DNA of 64,000 nt from Cheilinus undulatus. Taxonomy: Eukaryota; Chordata; Actinopteri; Labriformes; Labridae. The position numbers were made by a program, and so were the translations under genes. A model generated the notes under the pieces. That model worked only from the letters and a program-made list of their open reading frames with translations. It had not been told where the DNA came from and searched no databases. The stretch lies in the NCBI RefSeq assembly GCF_018320785.1, contig NC_054886.1:30391732-30455731 (forward strand). The letters run 5' to 3'. Of the stretch, positions 34,001 through 44,600 are shown piece by piece (position 1 is the stretch's first letter; every line of letters begins with the position of its first letter).

Positions 34001-36013
34001 GCAACAGTATATCTCACTACGCTGATATCATTGTCCTCTATCAGAGGAGCAAGCTGGTTCAACAACAACTTATCAAATGCAGTCGAGAATAACTTACACC
34101 AACGTAAGATTTCAATGTGTCATTTGCTTTTATTCTTTTAAGGAAACGGTGTCCAGTTCTGATCAAACTGCTGCTACAGCTGCATCCACACTAATCTCAT
34201 CACAGACTAGGAGTAAAAGTTTAAGACTGAAGCTTTGCAATATAAATGTTCCTAAAAACAGACATGGAATCTGGCCTTTAAACCTTCTTAGCAAGGTTAG
34301 ACTGAGCATGAAAACTTTCAAACACCAACTCACCTTCTTCAACGAACGGTTCTTCAACGAATAGTTCCTCAGCCATTTCCTCAGGCCCTGCTTCTGGAAA
34401 AGCTGCAAGATTAAACACAGCCATCACTGATTAACTTCATCTACTGTTGTCTCTTAACATGCCTCCTTCTTGTTAACAGGCCTGTGAAACAAAATGTAAA
34501 GTTGTTTGTGCAAAAAATAGGAGCAAACCCCCACTCACTTTCTTCAACCAATGGTTCCTCCATCATTTTCTCAGGTTCTGCTTCTGGAACAGCTGTAAGA
34601 TTAAAGAGCACTCACTGATTAACTTCATCTGCTGTTCTCTCTTATTATATTTAGAAAAGAAAGTGTTGCCTTTCTTTAATGTCACCTATATTCTTGTTAA
34701 CAGGCATGAGAAACAAAATATAAAGTTTTTTGTGCAAGAATTAGGATCAAACCCCCACTCACCTTCTTCAGGGGCTGGTTCCTCCATCTTTTTCTCTAGT
34801 TCTGCTTCTGGAACAGCTGTAAGATTAAATGAAGCCCTCACTTATTATCGTCATCTGCTGTTGTCTTTTTAAATTCACAGTGATGCCTGGTTTATGATTC
34901 TGTGTCAGGTGGTCTACGCTGGTCTGAGCACCGTGTACTTCTGCACTGGTGTGTCCACATCATCATGATTGTTCTTTTATTGCTTAATTAATCATTAATT
35001 TATGCCAGGGACCGACACGAGAACAAAGACAAAGGCCTAGCAAGAACTGAAGAAAATGTATGGAAAATTTCAGACAAAAAGGGAGGAGGTCATCATCCCA
35101 GGATCCTTTGCAGCACTTCACACCAAGGTGTGAAAAAGACACATGCTCCTCATTGTTGGAAACAAAGAGAAAACCACAGGGTTCTGTTTGATGTGGCACA
35201 GGTAGGAAAATGTCCTGAGACCCTTCCCCCATATTTTTGAGTATCAGCATGTAAATTTGACTAGTTTCATCGCCGTCTGCAGCCATTTATCTCATAGAAG
35301 ATAAAGAATATGCCAATAGATGTTACCTCAAGACTGGCTGCTGCCACTGCAGACCAGTCACGAGGCTTGCAGTCAGAGTTGTCTGTGATAGCTACATTTT
35401 TGAGGAGGTGCATACACATCAGGTAAATGTTCATGCTGCTTAGAAGGGTTTAGGTGTAGCTTCAACGTGGATTCATAAATGCAGCTTGAAAGATGCAGGT
35501 CTCCTTTTAGTCTCTATTCATGTCTCTTCATTTGTCAACAACAGTGGAAAATAACTGAACAAATGAGGTGCAAACTATCATGCAGTCATGACATACTGGA
35601 TGTTTTATATATTTTGATTTCAGAGCAGTATACCCAGGCATTTGACTGAGAAACTAAATTTACATTTGCTTAAATCTGAACAAAACTTGCTAATTTAAAT
35701 CTAAGCTCATTTAGAAAGAAAGACGAATGGGAGTTACTAAACAAAAACCTCACAATCTCATTTTTTATTCTTTACCCTACAATAAGAAATGATGATATTG
35801 TTGGTAAAATAGGAAACAGTAACTCACCCTCTTGAACAGATGGTTCTCCTGCCTCCATATCAGGCTCTGCTCCAGGAACAGCTGAAAGGTTGAACAGAAC
35901 AGTCAGTCATTCACTTACATGCTATGATGTCCTGATTCTCTGTTAAACTCACCAGCGGCGTTAGTCAGAGCCGTCACAGCACAGATGAGTAGAAACACGG
36001 CCAGCGTCTTCAT
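31066..36013 (-). CDS. Lectin gene 1: secreted C-type lectin, ladderlectin / type II antifreeze-like, with acidic spacer
   Basis: Predicted 237-residue secreted lectin. Exons: 36013-35953 (signal, MKTLAVFLLICAVTALTNAA), 35881-35828, 34816-34763, 34592-34539, 34402-34334 (four acidic exons, each opening A-V/F-P), 33209-33100, 31622-31488, 31391-31283 and 31133-31066 (C-type lectin domain, stop TGA). The domain runs from CPGGWSLYNNRCF through WLGGSDAQH, WLWSDGSRFSNINWCPGEPN and CWDDLWCWGHRPFVC. EPN and WDD occupy the calcium/sugar site 2 positions, so Ca-dependent mannose-type binding is plausible. Eight cysteines include the extra WC and DLWC pair of the fish antifreeze/ladderlectin clade. All phases agree. 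Family roles are pathogen agglutination or ice binding; which applies is not shown by sequence. A close copy is gene 2. Confidence 0.9.
33458..33494. repeat. Perfect hairpin unique to unit A
   Basis: Sixteen-base arms CATTTACAATGATGTC and its exact complement around a TACTC loop, followed at once by a second small hairpin TGAGGGC/GCCCTCA. Unit B reads straight across without this roughly 100-base block (ATCTAGTAATAGTCAAG near 44035). Confidence 0.9.
34984..35286 (-). other. Unassigned 100-codon open frame in a lectin intron (unit A)
   Basis: Starts MAADGDETSQ and ends KLMIN, followed by a minus-strand AATAAAAG. The unit B copy (46397-46699) is open over the same length, with most differences near the N-terminus (MAADSDKISR). 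It is not a lectin and not a family I recognise. A repeat-derived frame is the likeliest reading. Confidence 0.3.
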
Positions 36014-36122
36014 GGTTGAGTTGATGCAGGTAGTAAAAAGATGAGTGGATTATGAAGTCTTCTTTCTTCTCAGCTTCTTTGCAGCTTCAGCTTCTTGTGA
36101 GGAGATGCTGGACAGAGCAGCT

Positions 36123-36130
36123 CTTATATA
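36123..36130 (-). promoter_or_regulatory. TATA box of lectin gene 1
   Basis: TATATAAG on the minus strand, 110 bases before the ATG. The same box occurs in gene 2 at 47373-47380, and genes 3 and 4 have equivalents. Confidence 0.75.
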
Positions 36131-36381
36131 CACTTACTTATCTTTATCTCTTTGTTTGGAATGAACTTGCCGGTATCTTATCAGGTTTGAGCTCTAAATT
36201 GGTGCAGTTTCCTCTGTTATTTGGATCAGAATCTTATCAAACTTTAAGGGTCAGGCAATGAGGAAACAGTGCCATTTAAATCCAGGTAGAACAAAAGCAC
36301 GTGACCTGCAGCCTTGAAAGGATTAGCTGTTTAAACAAGTATATTTGATTCTTTTCTATGTAATGCTACAGTACATGTTTT

Positions 36382-37299
36382 ACACCGCATTCCAAATTAT
36401 TATGCAAACTATATTTTTCTCTGAATTTCCTAAATAGTCAATACAATTGACAGTCAGTATAATTTTCCAGTTATCAACCATTAGAGCATAATTCATATTT
36501 TATTAAACAAACCTCCCAATGATACCTTTTTTTCCAAAATAAAAACTACAAAATGCACTGTTCCACATTATTTTGCATAACAGTGTTAAAAAACATTTTA
36601 TAGGTTGTAAAGAACTGAAAATGGTCATTTGTTGAATTTGCAGCATTAGGAGGTCATATTTTACTGAAATCAAAGCTATTTCAATCAAAAACATCTTAAC
36701 AGGCCAAGTTCCATGTAAACATAGGAGCCCTTCTTTGATATCACCTTCACTATTCTTGCATCCATTGAACTTGTGAGTTTTTGGAGAGTTTCTGCTTGAA
36801 TTTCTTTGCAGGATGTCAGAATATCCTCCCAGAGCTGCTGTTTTGATGTGAACTGCCTCCCACCCTCACAGATCTTTAGCTTGAGGATGCTCCAAAGTAT
36901 CTCCGTGGGGTTGAGGTCAGGGGAGGATGGGGGCCACACCATGAGTTTCTCTCCTTTTATGCCCATAGCAGCCAATGACACAGAGGTATTCTTTGTAGTA
37001 TGAGATGGTGTATTGTCATGTATGAAGATCATTTTGCTAGGGAAGGCACTGTTCTTCTTTTTGTACCATGGAAGAAAGTGGTCAGTCAGAAACTCTGTAT
37101 ACTTTGCCGAGGTCATTTTCACACTTTCAGGGACCCTAAAGGGGTCGACCGCTGCTGTTGGTGCTGAGGTGACGTTGATCAGTTCTTAACAGCTCAACCT
37201 GAGGCAGCCTGGAGCACGACTTCTCTAAAGATGGACTCTTGCATACCTGCGATGTTAAAGGAGCTGGCTCAGCTTGGGATTGCTGTGGATTGCTTTTAA
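36382..37299 (-). mobile_element. Tc1/mariner-like transposon with C-terminal transposase (unit A)
   Basis: The element end at 36382 carries CATTCCAAATTATTATGCAA, a familiar terminal motif of this group. The minus-strand frame 37122-36685 encodes the C-terminal catalytic half, with FIHDNTPSH, WPPSSPDLNPTEILW and a conserved tail QAETLQKLTSSMDARIVK. The glutamate after SPDLNPT is present. The upstream part is present only as scraps up to the TTAA-flanked insertion at 37300, so it is not functional. Confidence 0.8.
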
Positions 37300-38040
37300 C
37301 CCTTTAGGCGCCAGAGTTTTTTCAAGAAAATATTCAAGTTTGATATCAAGATTTCGAAAGGCTGTAGCTTGAAAGTGGTTAGAGATAAAGGCATTCTTTA
37401 AATGAGAAAAATCTTCAGTACGACCCAAAGTTTTTGACAGGAGTAAATTCACTCATCTAATTCGATACTTCAACTCTTAATATCGATTTTTTTGTAAAAA
37501 ATAAAAATTCATATTTTAGCCGAGTTGTTAGTAAAATACGACTTCTGCACCTCCACTGTGGTAGATGGCACCGAAGAGCTACTCTGCTGTATGTGGTATG
37601 TCCTGTAGAAGCAGTCAGAGTACATTGGTGAAAGGAGTGAACATGGCTGACAAAATAACAACACCTGCACAATTCAAAGCAGACGTTTGGAAGCATTTTG
37701 GCTTCAAAGTTAAAGCGGGGAGCACAAACAGCGAGTTAGAGAAAGGAAATGCCGTATGCAAGCTCTGTCTTGTTGCCGTGAAATATAGCAGGAACAACAC
37801 CAACATACTGTGTGATTTACATATACATCATCTCTATATTTTTCTTAGTTAACTGTGTAGAATATGGCAATATGTCACAATATCATGATATCCTGCATAT
37901 TGTATCGTGAGGCTCTTGCCAATACTCACCTCTAGTGTGAAGTGGTAAAAACATTAGGTAAAAACCATATTTGCAGCTAGAGCCTGTTTAATAGAGTAAT
38001 GTTGCTTTTCTCAATTTTTGCGATTTTGGTGGTGAAAGGG
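37300..38040. mobile_element. TTAA-flanked DNA transposon (piggyBac-like), unit A
   Basis: Flanked by TTAA at 37296-37299 and 38041-38044, with CCCTTT at both outer ends (CCCTTTAGGCGCC and, inward from the right, CCCTTTCACCACC). The inverted relative at 26996 has only one TTAA, proving the insertion. It carries a hAT/BED scrap inside. Shorter than the unit B copy by about 615 bases, so a deletion occurred in unit A or an insertion in B. Confidence 0.75.
37480..37925 (+). mobile_element. hAT transposase N-terminus with BED zinc finger (unit A)
   Basis: The plus frame 37565-37852 includes MADKITTPAQFKADVWKHFG and AVCKLCLVAVKYSRNNTN, ending near LHIHH. This is the CxxC...HxxxH layout of a BED finger as found at the start of hAT/ZBED transposases. 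The rest of the transposase is absent. Ends such as ATATTGTATCGTGAGGCTC resemble the family's terminal repeat. Confidence 0.7.
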
Positions 38041-38161
38041 TTAAGGCCCATAAAGGAAGTAGAGACACCGACATGTGTGTTTTTGTTGTGATAATTTGAG
38101 TAGGTTTTCCAAGGAAAAATATCTTTGACCTTCCTTCTTGCATGAACAAAGGTTGAAAAAT

Positions 38162-38880
38162 AACTGCCATTAAGTTGTTTTAATGTTTAAAAGGTTCGTC
38201 TCTGGAAATGCTTCAAAACATTCAGATAAGAGAGCTCTGTGATAAAGAACAGCCAAAAACGTGAGATAGACACTGATTAACATTATACCACCTGGAGCAT
38301 GATCATGTATTAGGAAACTTGTTGATGCCAGTAGTTAGAGGATTTTAGGAAGAAGATTATGAGAAAACTGGATCATTATGAGATTTTCATTATAATGCCA
38401 ATTTGTCAGAATAATAAGTAATTATAATTGTCAAAAAAATACTAAAATTCTTCCCTGGTCAGATGCTGAAACTCTCCATTATTTTAATGTCTTAGAGTCT
38501 TTCTATTTAAATGTTTCCCCAATAATGTAGATCAAATCTAAACCAGTGATCACCATCTGAGGTCTACATCAGGCCCCCCACATCTTCCCGTCTTGCTCTC
38601 ATGATTGTTAAGCTTTCTGTCTGTCTCTGTTTGATGTCAATAGGCCAAGTAAAGCAGGAAATATGATCATTTGAATTTGACATAAAAATAACTTTAACAC
38701 TGAGGAGACAGTGGAGCTTATTGCACAGGACTGACACTGGAATGTATTTTTTTCTTCATGATGTCAGCTTTTTGAAAAATGACAATATGTTGTTTTAAAT
38801 AAAACTTTTTAAAAAACTATTTTTGGGGTTGTTTGTGTTTTTTAAGCTCCTATATTTAATACAGCAAGTTGAACTTGAAA
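38162..38880. other. Intergenic tail of unit A
   Basis: AT-rich sequence between the Tc1-family remnant and the start of unit B. It is nearly identical to 50040-50760. No gene. Confidence 0.6.
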
Positions 38881-40124
38881 AAAATTGTTTTCATTTCATA
38901 AAGTTGAGGTAGTGAAGAATAAATGATATCAAACATGAGCATGGTGTTTATTTTCTGAGAGGTTTACATTGTCAAAAGAAAAGTATTAATGAAATGGAAA
39001 AGAGCCAGTGAACCTCTAAGTGTTAAAAAAAATAAACCCTCAGACATCTGAAGTTTAAAAGACATTTATTTAAGAGAAAAAGTAGATTTTTTTTTTTTTC
39101 ACTTTAAAAGTTGTAAGTCTATGTCAATGAAAACCTTGGATTTTTCAGATTAAAAAGTTGAATAATCCAAACACTGTTTTCAGTTTGTTTTCTTGTCAAT
39201 ATTTTTACCTTAAAATGTAAATTTTTACTTTTTTAACTTGATTTTTTTTTTTACTTTCTAATATCAAAATGTACAACTTTTTAAACTCTGATATTTTGAG
39301 TTTTTTCCTGTGAATTTAAGATTTCTTTGAACTGAAGCTCGTAGTTTGTTGTCTTGTAAACAGACTTTGTAACCTCAAAGATGTGCAGACTTCGTGTTGA
39401 CTCTGTTAAGACATCTTACTTTGCCACAGTTGTTCACTGTAAGGTGACAATCTGTCTTAAGTATCAGAAATGCTTTGCACTGTGTAAATAATTCTAATTA
39501 TAAATACCTTAAATTTATTGAATCAGAATTTTATAGAGTCAGAAGGAGTGTTAAATTTAACACTATGGGGGCTGAATCAACACTAATGATTTTGCTGCTT
39601 CCCGTGTTGGAATAATTGGTTCAGTGCTAAAAATCAACACTTTTAAAGTGTTAACACTTTCAAAAAGTGTTATTCTGTGTGCTATTCTTTTCTGTGCCTT
39701 TCTTTGAATCTTAATCGCTCCTACATTTCTGGCTCTCAGGTCTTTTTTTAATGTGGTTGGGTTCCTGTACTAAATGATGCATATCCATTTCTGAGAACAG
39801 TAAATCAGACTTTTCTCTACACCTGCATATTTGTGAAACCAAGCTGGGCAACGCCAGTCCAGAAAGTCTGACTCTAGAAAACAAAAATGTAGTTCTTGAG
39901 TTTGTAACTTCAGTTAGAGCGTCACTCAAATTAAATTCAAAATGTCTTTGTGTGAGATTTAAAAAGATGAATTATATCAGAACCTGCTGTAAATCTGTGT
40001 AGCAGATCAGCTTGTTTCAGTGACTGTACTGTTCATTCATTGGGAAAAAGGCCGGTCCACTTTAAAAGACCAAGGCTGTGTGAGAAGGAATTTTTCCAAA
40101 ACTCATTGAACTTTTCTTATCAGA

Positions 40125-41095
40125 GACGTTGAAGAAGTTGAAGAAAACTGAAAAGGGTGGCAATATCAACAAGATGGCCAAAAGTAGACAAAATTGTTTT
40201 CAAGTGGAAAAAATGGGCATCAAAGAGTGAATAAGTGGCAGAAATGGGCATAAAGTGGCAAAAGAAGTGGCAAAACTGGCATTGAAAGGCAAAAAGGGCA
40301 TAAAGTGGCAAAAATTGGTAAAAGGAGCAAGAAAAGTGGCCAAAATGAGCAAAATGGAGCAACAGGGCATAAAGTGGCAAAACATTACAAACATGGCCTG
40401 AAGAGGACAAAGTTGGTCAAAGAGGCAAAAATGGCCAAAAAGGCAAGAAGTGGCACACATGGGAAAAAGTGGCAATGAGAAGATTATGAAATGGGGCAAA
40501 AAAAAAGGTCAAAATGTGCAAAAAGTGGCAAAAACATTAGAAAGTTTGCCCAAAAAAGACAAAATTGATTAAAAATGGAAAAACTAGGCAAAAAAAGCAA
40601 AAAAGCAAAAAATAAGTGGTCACAATGAGCAAAAGGGGGCAGAAATGGGCATAAAGTGGCAAAAAGAAGTGGCAAAAAAAAGGGCATGGAAGGGTAAGAC
40701 GTTTAAATAGTGGCAAAAATTGGTAAAAGGAGCAGCAAAAGTTGCCAAAATGAGCAAAATGGAGCAAAGTGGCTAGAAATGGCAAAAAGAAATTGCACAA
40801 ATGGGCAGAAAGTGTAAAAAAAAAAAACATTACAAACATGGCCTGAAGTGGACAAAATTGGTTAAATGTGGCAAAAAAGAGCAAAAAGGTTTTTCAAAAT
40901 TTGAAGAAAAAAAAGCCAAAAATGGCAACAAAAATGAGCAAGAAGTGGAAACAAGGTGTGAAAAGTGGCAAAAATGGCAAAAAAGGGGCAAGGGGGCCAA
41001 TTTGTTCCAAATGAAGGTGAAAAAAAAAACTTTAAAAAAATTTGCCGAAATGGAGCACAAACAAGTGGCAATAATGGATGGAAGACGTGGCGAAA
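40125..41095 (-). repeat. Degenerate minisatellite array, unit B
   Basis: Counterpart of the unit A array, extended by extra repeat words (about 40820-41090) including GGGGCAAGGGGGCC. Same right flank as unit A. Confidence 0.8.
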
Positions 41096-41408
41096 CAGCA
41101 CAAATAAATAATTCCAACATCAGAACCCCATAATAGCGTGACGATGATTTCAGCTCCAAAATAAGGGAACTATTAGCCATAATGCTAGTACCAATGCTAC
41201 TGATCCAGCACACATGCACTGTTATCATCATAAATCTAAACTGGGAAGACCCATTCTCTGGGTATTTCAGGGGCCTAGCCAGTTCTATGGCTGTGCTTTG
41301 AAAACCAAAGAAAGAGAGAAAAATTGCCCTGGAAATCCCTCAAGACTGCTGCTGTTTGTGAGAGTTAAATGAATACTCATATATCAGTGAGTTTCAAGTC
41401 ATAACACT

Positions 41409-41414
41409 TTTATT
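41409..41414 (-). terminator. Poly(A) signal of lectin gene 2
   Basis: AATAAA on the minus strand at the position matching that of gene 1. Confidence 0.6.
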
Positions 41415-41669
41415 TCCACATTAAAAAAAACAAAGAACATTTCATTTTTCAGAGTTAGGTTTAAAAAAGCTTCTTTTTCATACACATTGAACTTCACTTA
41501 CATAATACTGTCACTGATCATTTATGGCCCTAAGAAGCGAAAAAAGGTACAAAAGGTTAAAAACAGATGAATTATGGAGCATTCATGTTGATTGTATAAT
41601 TGACGACAATAAACAATGATTTTGTGCTCTTCACACTTTCTTCATGTCGCTGTGTTGACCAGCAGACGA

Positions 41670-44600
41670 TCAAAGATTTCTGGCACAGACGAATGGGCGA
41701 TGGTCATGACACCAGAGGTCGTCCCAGCACCTTTGACCTGTTAGAAGAACAATAAATATTGGAATAAATATTGAAGGGAAATACTCTGTTGTTTTTATTG
41801 TGATGTGTGCCGCATATCATTTATTGAATGTTGGGGCAAAATATTGATTTTTGAAATGTTTTTTATAAGAAGTACTAATTGATTTACCTCCGTAGTTCAT
41901 CTGTAGACAATGCTGCCACCAGTGGTTGTTTGGCTCTCCAGGACACCAGTTGATGTTGGAGAAACGTGATCCATCACTCCACAGCCAAACTCCCTCCTGA
42001 ACAAAACAATTTAACACGTTTTACTATAGACACTGGAAATAGAACAGTGGTATTTCGTAAGAGCTTATAACATCATGTAATCAGCTACGTACGTGTTGTG
42101 CGTCCGAGCCTCCAAGCCATGTGTGTGGATACCCGTTAGTTCTGCTGTATATCATCCCCTGAATGAACCGATACTCACTAAAGCTGTGCACTGAGGCGAG
42201 GTGTCCGCCTCGAGCCTGGCAGTTCCTCTGCAGAAATAGAGATATTGTGTGAGGCCACACACAAAAATGCAAGCCAAAACTTAATTGTTGATCCCTTTCA
42301 ACTCTTTGAGTTTGGAAGCTAAACCAATTTCTACCAAAAGTGGGCAGGACTTTGGACCTGATAGCTGATTTGATGGATTAAAAGGTCCCTTGCCTCAGGA
42401 ACTTTTTGGTTAAATACACCTTTATCTCTTGGATGACGGTGTATTTCTGCAGTGGCAGTGAGCCTTTAGTCTGAAGCACAATGCTCCAAAATATTAAGAT
42501 CTGGGTGAGCATCTGGATGCCATTCTAGCACTGCGAATTCAGTAACAGTGTACATTTATGTTTTAGTTGGATTATCAGTTAAACCTGTTAAGTCCAAGCC
42601 TCTTTGATTAGGCTACTGCTTGAAATTTCCAGCCCATCTTTAAATGAGTGTAGCTCTACAACTACAAGGTCTATTTGAATGATCAAGGTACAATAATGAA
42701 AAGGGCACTTGTGAAAGTTATTCAGAAGTGTAAATATGTGTATATATGTTACTGGATCAGAGAAAATCAATTTGGGAAATGAAAAATTTCATTTTTGCCT
42801 AATTTTTTTTGCAGTTTTAGCATATATATCCCATAGAAATAATGCAGTTGAAGTCCAAAAATCTCCACCACATTTTTACATTACCTCTTTCAAATTTCAT
42901 GCCACTTGAGGGTTATCAGCACAAAATAAGAGAGATTTTAGTAATAAATATCTAGGCGAAATCCCCTCTTGTGCCAAATTGGGCCCAATTTGGCCCAATC
43001 TCTGCCCTTTAAAAAAATCACAGGTATCAAACTTTTTTTTACTCATATGCCATTATTTCCCTTTCAAAGGAAGTCTTACAAAGGAACTAAAGTTTGCCAC
43101 CAAGAGGAGCAGATTTATTTTGAATGGCACAAAAAATAACATAAAATAAAGTGCAGAAAAATAAAATAAACTGTTGAAACAAATGGAAACTGCATAAAAC
43201 ATGACTAGAATTTTCAGTAGAGACTGGGCTTTCAAATGAGACCATGTTTGTGTCTGTAGTAGCAGGCACCATCCCATAGGGGGCGGAAGTGTCTGGCTAC
43301 GTAGCACTACAGCCACTTTGATATGTGGTCATTGAGTTGAGTCCTTTTTGAGTTGGATGTGGTCTAGGTACATTTTTTTGGGGGGGGGGCTTGTAGCTGA
43401 GCTTCTGTTTAATTTGATGTGTAACATGAATAGAACGCACAGAGCAAGTTTGTTTGGATCAAGGCGAGCAGGACCAGATTTGGTCCAGCTAGGTCCTAAG
43501 GGGTAAGAATAGAGCCAAAGAACTTGGTCAGGGTTAGGCAAAAGTACAGGGTTCTGGTTCTAATCAAAGGCTGCTCATAGAAAGTACATGTAGCCTGTAG
43601 TTTCAAAAGTGACCCAGAGCTGCAGTGTCTACCATGTGTGGGACCAATAAATGCAATATTTATCATAGATGCACTTGAATCCAAATCATTGTGGTTACCT
43701 CAGCGTAGGCCCAAGTCATTGTTGCATGAACATAGAGGAAACAGCGATTGTTGTAAAGACTCCAACCACCGGGACAATGATTTGATCTCTGGAAGGGGAC
43801 GCTGTCATCTGGAAACAAATCTGAGACAGAAGTGAACATGGGAACCATCAAACTCACATTAATCCTAACCTGAAATGCTAGATAGACAGTTTCACATCCC
43901 ATAGACAGTGTTTGGGAAGAGCGGGATCTTTCAAAAGAAAAAACTCTTTGTCTGTCACATTCATTATGGGCCAATCAGTGACAAAACATATAGGCCCTAA
44001 TTATGTAGAAATTTCATTGTTATAAGTACAACCATCTAGTAATAGTCAAGAATTAAGTGGATTTTACCTTGCAATAAGTTGGCATTTTACAAGTAATAAC
44101 TCATAAAAATGGTAATGTTAAGGAAGAATTTACCTACTCATAATGTATTTAGTATCAAGTAATTTTCTGGAAATTCACCAGTAATTAAGTGGTACTGTCC
44201 CCTAACCCTACACTCAAATAACAACATGAGTGTCTGTTACATGAACCTGTCTAACATGTAGCTTCTATCATATAAAGTCAAGTTTTATGGTTGAACACTT
44301 TCAAATTATGTAGTTTTAACATAACATGCAACAACTTAAAATTTACTAGACTAAGTTATGTTAACACTACCTAATTCCTATGAGTTAAAATTGCAAATCA
44401 CCTCTGCTTACAAATCTAGACCAGTAGGTGGCAGTAATGTGCAGCTTTGCTTTGTTGGATCAGCACAATTTATTCATGTAACTGTACTATTTTAAAAAGT
44501 AGTTGTACCTACCCTTTTAAATTAAGTAACGCATAATCATATTGTGGCAATCCAGGAAGCAGTTGCCTGGAGCAGGGACTTCTGGGATTGTTTTGCGCAA

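Larger units (their letters stand above)
27300..38880. repeat. Lectin tandem duplication, unit A
   Basis: About 11.6 kb containing lectin gene 1. It aligns end to end with 38881-50760 at high identity in exons, introns and flanks, apart from indels. The start is marked by AAAGTTGAGGTAGTG (27320, 38900 and 50781). Unit A retains about 650 bases (29110-29750) and about 1 kb (28030-28660) that unit B lacks, and a private hairpin at 33458. Confidence 0.85.

Noticed and set aside
40801-41133. Lysine-rich plus-strand frame
   Set aside because: Same minisatellite read on the other strand.
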